From positions 1,524 through 49,484 of the forward strand of contig DKGG01000034.1 in NCBI GenBank assembly GCA_002453155.1: a stretch of DNA of 47,961 bases. Reading direction: 5' to 3'. Shown piece by piece: positions 1-8,239 of this stretch (position 1 is its first letter; each line of letters opens with the position of its first letter). The translations under genes and the position numbers were made by a program. Below the pieces are notes generated by a model that worked only from the letters and a program-made list of their open reading frames with translations, was not told the origin of the DNA and did no database searches. The stretch is from Bdellovibrionaceae bacterium UBA6776 (GTDB taxonomy: Bacteria; Bdellovibrionota; Bdellovibrionia; Bdellovibrionales; UBA1609).

Positions 1-30
1 GCATATCGGAAAAGGAAGCAGGTACCTTTT
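1..30. repeat. Half copy of the GGTACC palindromic repeat
   Basis: The first 30 bases are identical to the right arm (GCATATCGG ... GGTACCTTTT) of the perfect palindromes at 603-675 and 22889-22961. The left arm would lie outside the window. After CTTTT this copy continues TGCACC instead of GGCGG, so the homology stops at the inner 30 bases. It sits just upstream of the dps ribosome-binding site. Confidence 0.8.
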
Positions 31-54
31 TGCACCAACCATAAGGAGAGAAAA

Positions 55-525
55 ATGAAAGTGGATATTGGAATTCCCGAAGAACAAAGAGTGGAAATTG
101 CCCGCGGGCTTTCCAAGGTTTTGGCTGACACCTATACTCTCTATTTGAAAACTCACAATTTTCATTGGAATGTGACGGGCCCCATGTTCAACACATTGCA
201 CTTGATGTTTGAACAGCAGTACACCGAACTTCAAACGGCGGTGGATGTGATTGCAGAACGCATCCGTTCTTTGGGCGAAAGAGCTCCGGGATCTTACATT
301 GAATTCAAAGAATTGACCGTGATTCCAGAAGCGGAAAAAGGTGGAACCTCTGCGGAGGAAATGATCAAAGCTTTGTTGAAAGACCATGAGGCTGTTGCGA
401 AGACGGCTCGAACTGTTTTCCCTGCGGCAGAAAAAGGAAACGACGAAGCCACTGCTGATTTGTTGACTCAAAGAATTCAGCTCCATGAAAAAACAGCTTG
501 GATGCTTCGAGCAATGGCTTCCTAG
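55..525 (+). CDS. dps: Dps family ferritin-like DNA-binding / iron-oxidising protein
   Basis: A 156-residue Dps protein, the usual family length. Dps dodecamers oxidise Fe(II) with peroxide, store ferric iron and protect DNA in stress or stationary phase. Ferroxidase ligands are visible: H37 in HNFHWNVTG, H49, D64 and E68 in AVDVIAERIRSLG, matching the inter-subunit site of known Dps proteins. There is no long Lys-rich N-terminal tail, so DNA binding may be weak. AAGGAG lies eight bases before the ATG. The gene is monocistronic and ends at a strong terminator at 558-594. Family assignment is secure; direct DNA binding is inferred. Confidence 0.96.
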   Translation: MKVDIGIPEEQRVEIARGLSKVLADTYTLYLKTHNFHWNVTGPMFNTLHLMFEQQYTELQTAVDVIAERIRSLGERAPGSYIEFKELTVIPEAEKGGTSAEEMIKALLKDHEAVAKTARTVFPAAEKGNDEATADLLTQRIQLHEKTAWMLRAMAS

Positions 526-557
526 GAAACCGACGAAGTTCAACTGGATTTCAGAAT

Positions 558-594
558 AAAAAAAGACCCGTATTATTTAGTCGGGTCTTTTTTT
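558..594. terminator. Bidirectional intrinsic terminator between dps and icd
   Basis: An A-run followed by GACCCG, an 11-base loop, then CGGGTC and seven Ts. Because A and T runs flank the stem, it can end dps transcription on the plus strand and icd transcription on the minus strand. Confidence 0.85.
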
Positions 595-602
595 ATTTCT
601 AT

Positions 603-675
603 CCGCCAAAAGGTACCTGCTTCCTTTTCCGATATGCACCGCATATCGGAAAAGGAAGCAGGTACCTTTTGGCGG
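603..675. repeat. 73-bp perfect palindromic repeat, copy 1
   Basis: Two 35-base arms with perfect complementarity separated by ACC. Each arm runs from CCGCC through AAAAGGTACCTGC to CCGATATGC. The copy at 22889-22961 is identical over all 73 bases. It lies between the convergent genes dps and icd, five bases from the icd stop. This is the typical setting of REP/BIME-type elements. No transposase is adjacent. Confidence 0.95.
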
Positions 676-680
676 GAGCC

Positions 681-1901
681 CTATGAAAGGGCGGCTTTTA
701 GGTCTTTGTTGATCTCTTCCAAAAATTCTTCGGTGTAAAGGTAGTCACCGTCTTTGGCTTTTGGATTTACAAGAAGGGCCAAATCCTTAGTCATTCGGCC
801 ACTTTCAATCACAGAGATACACACCTTTTCAAGGGTTTCGCAAAATTTGATGAGTTCTTGGTTGTCATCCAACTTTCCACGAAATGCCAAACCACGGGTC
901 CATGCAAAAATAGAAGCAATCGGATTGGTGGAAGTTTTATTTCCTTTTTGATGCTGACGGTAATGGCGAGTCACGGTGCCATGAGCGGCTTCTGCCTCCA
1001 TCACCTTTCCATCAGGAGTCAATAAGGTCGAAGTCATCATTCCAAGAGAACCAAAGCCTTGAGCGACAGAGTCACTTTGAACATCACCGTCATAGTTCTT
1101 ACAAGCCCAAACGAAGCCACCATTCCACTTCATGGCCGCTGCAACCATATCGTCAATCAAACGGTGTTCGTAAGTGATTCCGGCCTCTTTAAATTTATCC
1201 GCGTATTCACTGTCAAAAACTTCCTGGAATAGGTCTTTGAAGCGGCCGTCATACTTTTTAAGAATGGTATTTTTTGTGGACATATAAAGAGGCCACTTTT
1301 TCATCAAAGCCACATTCATACAGCTTCGCGCAAAACCACGGATGGATTCATCGGTGTTGTACATGGCCAAAGCCACTCCATCTCCTTTGAAATCATAAAC
1401 TTCAAAAGATTGAGGCTCTCCACTTTCTGGAGTGAAAGTTACGGTCAGCTTTCCCTTACCTTTGGTCAAAAAGTCTGTGGCCTTGTATTGATCGCCAAAG
1501 GCATGACGTCCAATGCAAATGGGTTTGTCCCAGGAAGTCACAAGGCGAGGAATATTTTTACACAAGATGGGTTCGCGAAACACAGTTCCATCCAAAATGT
1601 TACGAATGGTTCCGTTTGGAGAACGCCACATTTTTTTGAGTTTAAATTCTTCCACACGGGCTTCGTCGGGAGTAATGGTGGCACATTTGATTCCAACTCC
1701 ATGCTCGCGAATGGCATTTGCGGAATCGATGGTGATTTGGTCGTCGGTTTTATCCCGAGACTCCATGCCCAAATCAAAATATTTAATGTCGAGATTTAGA
1801 TATGGAAGGATGAGCTTCTCTTTAATAAAGGCCCAAATGATGCGCGTCATTTCATCGCCATCAAGCTCAACCACTGGATTCTTAACGTCAATTTTTTTCA
1901 T
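681..1901 (-). CDS. icd: NADP-dependent isocitrate dehydrogenase (eukaryotic-type)
   Basis: A 406-residue homodimeric-type isocitrate dehydrogenase resembling eukaryotic and mitochondrial IDP rather than the E. coli Icd class. It converts isocitrate to 2-oxoglutarate and CO2 in the TCA cycle. Visible are ELDGDEMTRIIW near the N-terminus, the substrate loop SPNGTIRNILDGTVFREP (about 94-111), metal-binding DGDVQSDSVAQGFGS and the cofactor region AAHGTVTRHYR, which fits NADP specificity. It follows mscL by 71 bases and may be cotranscribed with it and the upstream OMP gene. Its SD (AGGGAG) is buried in a 12-bp hairpin that touches the start codon. Confidence 0.97.
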   Translation of the reverse strand: MKKIDVKNPVVELDGDEMTRIIWAFIKEKLILPYLNLDIKYFDLGMESRDKTDDQITIDSANAIREHGVGIKCATITPDEARVEEFKLKKMWRSPNGTIRNILDGTVFREPILCKNIPRLVTSWDKPICIGRHAFGDQYKATDFLTKGKGKLTVTFTPESGEPQSFEVYDFKGDGVALAMYNTDESIRGFARSCMNVALMKKWPLYMSTKNTILKKYDGRFKDLFQEVFDSEYADKFKEAGITYEHRLIDDMVAAAMKWNGGFVWACKNYDGDVQSDSVAQGFGSLGMMTSTLLTPDGKVMEAEAAHGTVTRHYRQHQKGNKTSTNPIASIFAWTRGLAFRGKLDDNQELIKFCETLEKVCISVIESGRMTKDLALLVNPKAKDGDYLYTEEFLEEINKDLKAALS

Positions 1902-1933
1902 GAAGACACTCCCTGTGTGAAGGGAGTATCTTC
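1902..1933 (-). promoter_or_regulatory. Hairpin sequestering the icd ribosome-binding site
   Basis: In minus-strand RNA, GAAGAUACUCCC pairs with GGGAGUGUCUUC across an 8-base loop. All 12 positions pair if one G-U is allowed. The right arm contains the icd SD and ends directly at the AUG at 1901. No U-tract follows, so it is not an intrinsic terminator. A role in translational control is inferred. Confidence 0.6.
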
Positions 1934-1972
1934 GCCAATAAATTTTAGAAATTCAAGAGATGTGCGATCAGA

Positions 1973-2377
1973 CTACTTTTTTAGAGCGTCGCGGATTTCT
2001 CGAAGGAGGACAATGTCCTCTGGAGGCGCCGGGGGAGCCGCTGGAGCCGGGGCTTCCTCATTCTTTTTGTTGAGCCGATTCATGGCTCTTACCATAAAAA
2101 AGACGGCCCAAGCCACAATCAAGAAATTCACCACTTCTTGAATGAAGGCGCCATAGCCAATGGCCACTTCTGCGGCTTCACCCATGGCGGGCTTCAGCAC
2201 GACCTTCAAGTTGCTGAAATTTACGTTTCCGATCAAAAGCCCAATGGGGGGCATGATGATTTGATTGACCAATGCGGTTACGATTTTACCGAAGGCCGCA
2301 CCGATGATCACACCGACGGCCAAATCAACAACGTTTCCTTTGACTGCGAATTTTTTAAATTCTTCCATCATAGACAT
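1973..2377 (-). CDS. mscL: Large-conductance mechanosensitive channel
   Basis: A 134-residue MscL. It forms a pentameric inner-membrane channel that opens under membrane tension and releases solutes during hypo-osmotic shock. The signature FKKFAVKGNVVDLAVGVIIG, with amphipathic N-helix and TM1, is clear. TM1 spans about 16-45 and TM2 about 76-100 (ending in the RAMNRL region), followed by a charged cytoplasmic tail with an Ala/Pro-rich linker. It starts 12 bases after the stop of the upstream beta-barrel gene, so the two are almost certainly cotranscribed. Confidence 0.97.
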   Translation of the reverse strand: MSMMEEFKKFAVKGNVVDLAVGVIIGAAFGKIVTALVNQIIMPPIGLLIGNVNFSNLKVVLKPAMGEAAEVAIGYGAFIQEVVNFLIVAWAVFFMVRAMNRLNKKNEEAPAPAAPPAPPEDIVLLREIRDALKK

Positions 2378-2389
2378 GTTTTATTCCTC

Positions 2390-3400
2390 TTAAAAAAGGT
2401 TGTAGTTCGCGTTGATCACGATCATGTGAATGTTCTGCACACGATCCACCAACTGAGGTTGAAGTTTCATTTTGTAGTCGTAGCCAAACGAAGCCCAAGA
2501 AGTGATGTTACTTGAGAGCTTTGCAAATCCTTCCACGTTGGTAAGGCGGAATGCGTCTCTGTTGTCTCCAGACTTTTTGTTGTTGATAAACGGAGTCAAG
2601 GTTTCAAGGCCGGCTTCATAGGAAGTTTTTTCGTCAAACTTTCCTTTGATTGAAAAGCCAGATTCAAGACCCGCTTGGTTTACGTTTTCAAGTTTTTGAA
2701 CGATGATGTTTCCACTCGCATCTTTTCCATTTACCGCATATTGATCTGCAGCTTGGACTTGGACGGCTCCAAAACCCAATCGAACCAAAATTTTCACGTT
2801 TTCTTCTTCTTTGGCTTTCCAGAAAAAACCAACAGATTCCTTGGTGGTCAAAGGCTTGAATCCGTCTGTCAATCGCACGGTGCTGGCATTGAATGGCCCG
2901 CTGGTCACGTTTCCGTTTTCATCTTGAATCACATAAGATTTGTCTGAGCCTTGAATGTCTTCCCCTTTAAAGATGGAAGTGCTCGCATTTAAGCGGCCAT
3001 ACGGACCCACAGCAGGGTAGCTTTCAAGAGAGCGGAGGTATAAGGACTCAAGACTCAATTCATCACTGGATTTAACAAATCGAGGAACCGCAGGAGTTTT
3101 TGTCGTGGTTTCAATCAATGAAACTGTGTTTTTCCACTCAGAAAGTTCTGTGTTGTAGTTAAATGTGGATTTTAGATTTGCGCCGTAAGTTTCACTGGTT
3201 CCATCTGTTTGACCAACAACATCTTTGCTGGACGAGAAGGAAATGTTAGCGCCTAGGTTTGCGGACTTTGTCCAACCCATCACTTTTTCGCCGGCCATTT
3301 TGGCCTGTTCTTTCATGGTGAAAGATTCATCTGCGGCTTTTGCAGCAGTCATTGTGAATGCCAGTGCCAGCACGCTTGCTGCACTTAATAGTCTTTTCAT
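2390..3400 (-). CDS. Outer-membrane beta-barrel protein, function unknown
   Basis: The start at 3400 gives a 336-residue precursor with signal peptide MKRLLSAASVLALAFTMTAAKA and AGGAG nine bases upstream. The open frame continues 82 codons further upstream, but that part is not protein-like. The mature part has alternating polar and aromatic strands (for example NLGANISFSSS, YGANLKSTFNYN, ASFGYDYKMKL) and ends ANYNLF, with the C-terminal Phe typical of BAM-assembled barrels. It resembles DUF481/DUF3078-type barrels only loosely. First gene of a likely OMP-mscL-icd transcript. Confidence 0.8.
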   Translation of the reverse strand: MKRLLSAASVLALAFTMTAAKAADESFTMKEQAKMAGEKVMGWTKSANLGANISFSSSKDVVGQTDGTSETYGANLKSTFNYNTELSEWKNTVSLIETTTKTPAVPRFVKSSDELSLESLYLRSLESYPAVGPYGRLNASTSIFKGEDIQGSDKSYVIQDENGNVTSGPFNASTVRLTDGFKPLTTKESVGFFWKAKEEENVKILVRLGFGAVQVQAADQYAVNGKDASGNIIVQKLENVNQAGLESGFSIKGKFDEKTSYEAGLETLTPFINNKKSGDNRDAFRLTNVEGFAKLSSNITSWASFGYDYKMKLQPQLVDRVQNIHMIVINANYNLF

Positions 3401-3438
3401 AGGGGATTGCTCCTGTTTTGGGGGGTTAGGGAAAAACG

Positions 3439-3467
3439 ACGCTATTCCAACTTGTCCGAACCGGTCA
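3439..3467 (-). promoter_or_regulatory. Possible promoter of the OMP-mscL-icd group
   Basis: On the minus strand TTGACC at 3462-3467 is followed after 17 bases by ATAGCG at 3439-3444, about 40 bases upstream of the OMP start. The -35 matches the sigma-70 consensus well; the -10 is poor. Confidence 0.35.
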
Positions 3468-3484
3468 AGCTGTGAGAGAAGCGG

Positions 3485-4324
3485 ATGATGGAAGGCGCGG
3501 TCATTCAAACGCACAGCTTGTGCCGAGATTACAAAACTTACAAAAAACCATCCGGAATTCTGAATTCCATCAAAGGATTTTGGAACCGGGACTACTTGAC
3601 GCGCCATGCGCTGAGGCCCTGCAATCTGTCCATCGGCAGGGGGCAAATCATCGGACTGGTTGGAGCCAATGGCGCAGGAAAAACCACTCTTTTAAAACTT
3701 CTTTCAGGCTTGATTCATCCCACATCGGGAACTGCGGAAGTGCTGGGACATGTGCCCTGGCAACGAAAGCCGGAGTTTTTAACCAAAATCAGTTTGTTGT
3801 TGGGGCAGAAATCTCAGCTTTGGTGGGACCTTCCCAGTGCGGATTCTTTTTCTCTTTTGGCGGAGATTTACGAGTTGGATCCCGTAAAGGCCAAAGAGCG
3901 ATGGATTGCGCTGGCAAAGCGACTTCGATGCGAAGATCAGCTGGACATCCAACTGCGTCGCCTCAGCTTGGGAGAGCGGATGAAGATGGAAATCATTGGA
4001 AGTCTTCTTCATGAGCCACAACTTTTGTTTTTGGATGAACCCACCATTGGGTTGGATGTGGTCGCTCAAGAGACCATTCGGGATTTTTTAGACGAGTATG
4101 TGAAAGAGTCTCAACCGACCATCATTTTAACTTCTCATTATATGGATGACATTTTTGAACTGGCGGACCGCCTGTTGCTGATGAGTCAGGGCTCCATTGT
4201 TTTTGATGGAGAGGTGGATGACTTTGTTCAAAGTCGGGCGGCTCAGCGGGCGCAAGGGGAAGAGGATTTGGATTTTGAAGGGGTCATTCGTGAGTTTTTG
4301 GAAGAAGAGCAAAGCCGCCGCTAA
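3485..4324 (+). CDS. ABC-2 type exporter, ATP-binding protein
   Basis: A 279-residue ABC ATPase of the COG4586 kind. Walker A GANGAGKTT is at about 60-68, signature LSLGER at 160-165, Walker B LLFLDEP at 180-186 and the switch His in TSHYMDD near 218. Two integral-membrane genes without ATPase domains follow, so this is the motor of a three-gene exporter. Substrate unknown. ATG follows GAGAGAAGCGG, a weak SD; a second ATG is at 3488. The 3' end overlaps the next gene by 35 bases, indicating coupled translation. Confidence 0.93.
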   Translation: MMEGAVIQTHSLCRDYKTYKKPSGILNSIKGFWNRDYLTRHALRPCNLSIGRGQIIGLVGANGAGKTTLLKLLSGLIHPTSGTAEVLGHVPWQRKPEFLTKISLLLGQKSQLWWDLPSADSFSLLAEIYELDPVKAKERWIALAKRLRCEDQLDIQLRRLSLGERMKMEIIGSLLHEPQLLFLDEPTIGLDVVAQETIRDFLDEYVKESQPTIILTSHYMDDIFELADRLLLMSQGSIVFDGEVDDFVQSRAAQRAQGEEDLDFEGVIREFLEEEQSRR

Positions 4325-5093
4325 ATTGGCGATTTTGAGTCACCTGGAATATCGATTTAATTTTTTTATCGATGCCTATATGCAGCCAATGATCACGACT
4401 CTGGTTGAGATGGCCTTGTGGTACGGAATATGGGTTCAAGGTGGATTTCAATCTTTGAATGGTTTTGGGCTCAATTCCTATTTGGCTTACGCCTTGTGGG
4501 CCACATTCGTCGCGCGCATTACGGTCAATTGGGAATATGAAATGCGGATGATGGAGGACATTGAAACCGGAAAGCTCAATGCGATTTTACTTCGTCCGTT
4601 TTCATTTTATTCTTTTTATCTGAGTCAGTTTTTTGGTTACAAGTTTTCGGTGATTTTAGGAACTTTGGGTGTTCCTTTGATCGCCACTTATCTTTTAGAT
4701 TTGCCTCTTCATTATGAGCGGTTGCCGGTCGTCTTTGTTTTGATTTTAATCTACGTCTTGTTTGCGCACACTCTGTCGTTTTTCTTTTCTTGTTTTGGAT
4801 TTTTTATGACTCGGGCCCACTCTTTGACGATTGCGAAGAATGTGGCTCTTTGGGTCTTGGCTGGTGAAGTCTTTCCATTGGATTTGGTTCCAGAACCTTA
4901 TGGAAAATGGATGATGTGGAGTCCTTTCGCCAGCGGAGTTTATGTTCCGGTGGGTTTTTTGACCGGTCGCTTTGGTTATGAAGAGTTTTTTGAAGCACTT
5001 CTCTCGTTGGTCGTAAGTCTTTCTATTGTTGGAGTTGCGGCTGTGGGCATATGGAGAGCGGGAATCACTCGTTATGTGGGAACGGGGGCCTGA
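4290..5093 (+). CDS. ABC-2 family transporter permease (first subunit)
   Basis: With the GTG at 4290 (GAAGGGG seven bases upstream) this is a 267-residue membrane protein overlapping the ATPase gene. About six hydrophobic segments are visible after the N-terminal SHLEYRFNFFIDAYMQPM. The LEYR(F/L)NF motif recurs in the second permease, as expected for the paired ABC2_membrane_6/COG4587-COG3694 subunits. A longer frame reaches back to 4197 but overlaps the ATPase by 128 bases. Transported substrate cannot be told from sequence. Confidence 0.88.
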   Translation: MSFWKKSKAAAKLAILSHLEYRFNFFIDAYMQPMITTLVEMALWYGIWVQGGFQSLNGFGLNSYLAYALWATFVARITVNWEYEMRMMEDIETGKLNAILLRPFSFYSFYLSQFFGYKFSVILGTLGVPLIATYLLDLPLHYERLPVVFVLILIYVLFAHTLSFFFSCFGFFMTRAHSLTIAKNVALWVLAGEVFPLDLVPEPYGKWMMWSPFASGVYVPVGFLTGRFGYEEFFEALLSLVVSLSIVGVAAVGIWRAGITRYVGTGA

Positions 5094-5895
5094 TTTGAAA
5101 TTATCTTACTTCATAAAGCACCTTCGAATTTGGCGCGCATTTTTTCGTATGAGTTGGATGGAAAATTTGGAATATCGACTAAATTTTGTCTCTCGATTTA
5201 TTGTGGAGATCATTTGGTATTCCACTCAGCTGGTGGTGTTTGAGGTTTTGTACTCTCACACGCATTCCATAGCAGGTTGGGAGATAGAACATGTTCGAGT
5301 ATTTATGGGCTCATTGTTTTTATCGGATTGCATTTGGATGATGCTATTCAATGAAAATTTTGATGTATTTTTTCAAATGGTCAAACGGGGAGATTTAGAT
5401 CTTCTTTTGACGAAACCTATAGATGCGCAGTTCATGGCGACGGTTCGAAAAGCCAGCCCCGTTTATCTTTCAAATTTGGTTTTGGTTGTGGGTTACTTGG
5501 TTTGGGCGATTTCCAATTTAGAAACCCTTCCCAGTTTCTTTCAGTTTGCGAAGTACTTTTTTCTATTGGGTTGTGGATTGGCCATCACCTACAGCTGTCG
5601 GATGTTTTTTGTGGCTCTGACCTTAAAACTTCACGATGCGAACAGTCTCACTTATATGTGGTTTCAGTTTTACAGATTGGGAATGCGGCCGCGGGAGATT
5701 TATCCTCGCTGGCTTCGATTGACGGTAACTTTTGTATTGCCCGTCGGATTGATCGCCAGTGTTCCGGCATCGCAACTGTTGTTTGAAACCAGTGCCATGC
5801 TCTACTTGAGCCCATTGATCTGTCTTTTGTTTCTAGGATTGGCTCGCTGGGCCTGGCTTTCCGGCCTTCGCTCTTACGCTTCCGCCTCCTCATGA
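5074..5895 (+). CDS. ABC-2 family transporter permease (second subunit)
   Basis: A 273-residue, six-helix membrane protein with an N-terminal LEYRLNFVSRFIVEIIWY segment homologous to that of the preceding permease. It completes an ATPase-permease-permease exporter. The start is uncertain: ATG 5074 overlaps the upstream gene by 20 bases and has no clear SD, whereas TTG 5095 lies one base after the upstream stop with a G-rich stretch six bases before it. The 3' end is followed at once by a GGTACC repeat fragment. Confidence 0.87.
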   Translation: MWERGPDLKLSYFIKHLRIWRAFFRMSWMENLEYRLNFVSRFIVEIIWYSTQLVVFEVLYSHTHSIAGWEIEHVRVFMGSLFLSDCIWMMLFNENFDVFFQMVKRGDLDLLLTKPIDAQFMATVRKASPVYLSNLVLVVGYLVWAISNLETLPSFFQFAKYFFLLGCGLAITYSCRMFFVALTLKLHDANSLTYMWFQFYRLGMRPREIYPRWLRLTVTFVLPVGLIASVPASQLLFETSAMLYLSPLICLLFLGLARWAWLSGLRSYASASS

Positions 5896-5896
5896 T

Positions 5897-5911
5897 TTTG
5901 GTACCTGGCAC
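5897..5911. repeat. GGTACC repeat fragment
   Basis: TTGGTACCTGGCACC lies between the convergent permease and DUF4421 stops. It matches the reverse complement of the fragment at 30653-30671 around GGTACCTGGC(A/G)CC and shares the GGTACCTG core of the 73-bp palindromes. Probably a related or decayed member of the same repeat family. Confidence 0.5.
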
Positions 5912-5919
5912 CTATATGG

Positions 5920-6879
5920 TTAGAGGTGGGCGCCCAGGTAGAAGGCGATTTCGAAGAGGCCATTGGATAGTTTCAACGAGCGGCTTTCGCTCACCACTTG
6001 ATTGGATTGAAACTGTGCACCCGAGAAAAACGTCGGACCATTATAGCCTACATTGGCAAAGGCATCGACCAGACGTGCGGTTCGGGATTGAGTCTCGTTA
6101 AAGCCCGTTCCCACAATGGCAACATTTTGCGGTCCGAGCCCAAGCTGTGCGGCCAAGGTAATGCTCCAATGATCAAAGGGCACCAAAGTGTAACCGTATC
6201 CGCCATGAACAATCAGGCTTTGAAACTTTCCCGATTTGAGTGTGGCATCCTCTCCGTAACGACTTTGTACTGCGGACGGAATGATTTCACTTTCACTGGT
6301 ATAAAAGTCTTCGACCACAGACATGCCGTAAAGCCAACTTCCCCCGCTGCTCTTTTGCAGATCCGTTTGATCAATGGCCGAAACCAGAGAAAAACTTTTT
6401 GGATCGTGAACCCAGGTGAATCTGATCCCTGCGGATCGATTTTGCAAATTGCTATCGTGGACATAGGGTCCGGTGGAGTCCCAGCTCGGATCCACATCCG
6501 CCGAGTTTTCAATATAAAAGCCTTTGTATTGAACCCAATAGGCATCAATTCGAAACTGCTCAAAAGGAAAAGTAAATCTCCAGTCACTATAGGTGGTTTC
6601 ACCTCTTTTGAGTTGATCCCCTTCATTGTTGGGAGTCTTAAATCCCCAAGAAACTCCAATGAGTCCTTCCAAAGTGGCGCTGACAAAAAATTGATTGTTT
6701 AAGTTGGGTTTAAAGTGAATAGGATTGCTCTCGTTTCTGTCCGTTAGGTTGAATTCTGCGCCTAAAGGCCGAATCCCAGTTTTCACATGGAGATTGGTGG
6801 ATCGCAGACGATTGGTCTTCGCCAAAGCAAAAGGTGCTATAGCGAAGAAGAAAAAGAAGACAGCCAACGATTTTGCCAT
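5920..6879 (-). CDS. DUF4421-like outer-membrane protein
   Basis: A 319-residue secreted protein with signal peptide MAKSLAVFFFFFAIAPFALA. The body shows beta-barrel periodicity and the phrase FRIDAYWVQYKGFYIEN, characteristic of DUF4421 proteins. Its start overlaps the 3' end of the rluA-type gene by 43 bases, and it is last in the DUF475-folE-PTPS-rluA operon. The exact start could be slightly downstream, but that would remove the signal peptide. Role unknown; outer-membrane location is inferred. Confidence 0.75.
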   Translation of the reverse strand: MAKSLAVFFFFFAIAPFALAKTNRLRSTNLHVKTGIRPLGAEFNLTDRNESNPIHFKPNLNNQFFVSATLEGLIGVSWGFKTPNNEGDQLKRGETTYSDWRFTFPFEQFRIDAYWVQYKGFYIENSADVDPSWDSTGPYVHDSNLQNRSAGIRFTWVHDPKSFSLVSAIDQTDLQKSSGGSWLYGMSVVEDFYTSESEIIPSAVQSRYGEDATLKSGKFQSLIVHGGYGYTLVPFDHWSITLAAQLGLGPQNVAIVGTGFNETQSRTARLVDAFANVGYNGPTFFSGAQFQSNQVVSESRSLKLSNGLFEIAFYLGAHL

Positions 6880-7760
6880 TCTTCCATTCTGTGGGCCGAG
6901 CGTGAGATTTCAAGGTCTTGGCCCTTCCAAGTCCACTGAAGTCGAGAACATTCTAGTCCAAAACCCAGTCGATCTTCGGAAGGATCTCCATAAAGAGTGT
7001 CGCCTACAATGGCGCATCCGATTTGAGCAAATTGTCCACGAATTTGGTGAGTGCGTCCCGTAATCAACTGCACTTCAGAGAGATAAAAGGGCCCCATTTT
7101 ATGAGTTTTCAAAACTTCCAGAATACAAATCTTGTCTTGATCGGAGATACGAGCCCCTGAAAAAATTTTTCGCGAGGAAGAAGAAGTTTGAAAGTGAACG
7201 ATTCGTCCTAACGGAGGCTTCGCATAAGAGAATACGCGATAGATCTTTTTCACGGAGATATGATCTTCGACAGTGGCCTTCTTAAAGCTCATCATTTGAT
7301 TCAAAGCCGTTTGAGATTCCTTGTTCTTAGCAAAAACGGCCAAACCTTCTGTACCCGCATCCAATCGTGAGGTGATATAGAGTTTTGACTTCCTTTCCTT
7401 CTCTAGGAACTTCAGTAAATTTTCAGCAAAATTATCCGCGGTCGGGTGAATGGGAAAGGGACTGGGTTTGTCTGCCACCACGAAATCTTCATTTTCAAAA
7501 ACAATCTCAGGTTTAAAAGAGCACTGGTTCAATGGATAGCGCTTTGGAACCAAATGAACTTTGATCAAGGAGTTTGGCGAAACTTTAATATCTTCTAAGA
7601 TTCGCTGTCCATCTACGTAGACAGCACCGAAAGGAACCAATTCCAAGGGAGTCTTCGGTGAAAAACTTCTTTCCGCAAGATCGGTTGGAAAATTTTGTTT
7701 GAGGAAATCCAACAACCGGGCCTCTTCATGCACTCGGAAGTAGGCTTTGGGAAAGTTCAT
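6837..7760 (-). CDS. RluA-family RNA pseudouridine synthase
   Basis: A 307-residue enzyme that isomerises uridine to pseudouridine in rRNA or tRNA. The catalytic motif RLDAGTEGL (Asp134) and the later GRTHQIRGQFAQIGCAIVGDTLYG motif are diagnostic. The N-terminal 80 residues look like an S4-like domain (LLDFLKQNFP ... VYVDGQ). The ATG at 7760 was chosen because it overlaps the PTPS stop as ATGA; the 53 codons upstream in frame are not protein-like. The target position cannot be assigned. Confidence 0.92.
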   Translation of the reverse strand: MNFPKAYFRVHEEARLLDFLKQNFPTDLAERSFSPKTPLELVPFGAVYVDGQRILEDIKVSPNSLIKVHLVPKRYPLNQCSFKPEIVFENEDFVVADKPSPFPIHPTADNFAENLLKFLEKERKSKLYITSRLDAGTEGLAVFAKNKESQTALNQMMSFKKATVEDHISVKKIYRVFSYAKPPLGRIVHFQTSSSSRKIFSGARISDQDKICILEVLKTHKMGPFYLSEVQLITGRTHQIRGQFAQIGCAIVGDTLYGDPSEDRLGFGLECSRLQWTWKGQDLEISRSAHRMEEWQNRWLSSFSSSL

Positions 7761-8239
7761 AGATTCAAGACAAAACTGACACTTTGGCCGCGAGTCTCTT
7801 GAATGGTCACCTTGAGCTTCTCGACCCGAGAATCTTGCTCCAAAGTTTTGCCCAGCTCCTCGGCTGTCCAGCGGGCCAATTCTTCGCTGGTCACATTGGC
7901 AATGTCCAAAATCATGCAATCTTCTTCGGGAAATGAATAGTGCTTGTCTTTAAACTGAACTTCAATTTGTCTGTCCGTTTGACCCACGTCCACATAGGGC
8001 GAATTTTGAGGAAGCAAAATCTTTTCATCCAAAACATCGCAAAGATTTTTAATCACCGGTTTGATTTCATTGAAGTCAAAGGCCATGCCCAAATCAGGAT
8101 TCAATTCAGACACTTTCAGAGTTACTCGCATTTCATAGTTGTGACCATGAAGCCGTTCTGCATGATTCTCCGAAAGAACCGTAAAGTGACTGCAGGAAAA
8201 CTTAAAATTCTCTTTGGCCAAATGGACAAAAAAACTCAT
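7757..8239 (-). CDS. 6-pyruvoyl-tetrahydropterin synthase family, PTPS-III-like
   Basis: A 160-residue T-fold pterin enzyme. Zinc ligands H18, H31 and H33 are visible. The catalytic-Cys motif of PTPS/QueD (CxxxHGH) is replaced by AERLHGH: Ala at the Cys position and Glu28 giving ExxHGH. This is the published signature of PTPS-III, which makes 6-hydroxymethyl-dihydropterin directly and replaces dihydroneopterin aldolase (FolB) in folate synthesis. The C-terminal pterin-anchoring Glu (TIQETRG) is kept. The start at 8239 forms an ATGA overlap with folE. Annotation as QueD is the alternative. Confidence 0.85.
   Translation of the reverse strand: MSFFVHLAKENFKFSCSHFTVLSENHAERLHGHNYEMRVTLKVSELNPDLGMAFDFNEIKPVIKNLCDVLDEKILLPQNSPYVDVGQTDRQIEVQFKDKHYSFPEEDCMILDIANVTSEELARWTAEELGKTLEQDSRVEKLKVTIQETRGQSVSFVLNL

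Noticed and set aside
1902..1933. Intrinsic terminator between mscL and icd
   Set aside because: No U-tract follows the hairpin; the next bases are the icd start codon.
3401..3646. N-terminal extension of the outer-membrane barrel gene
   Set aside because: The upstream codons lack a signal peptide and overlap the divergent ABC ATPase; ATG 3400 has both a signal peptide and an SD.
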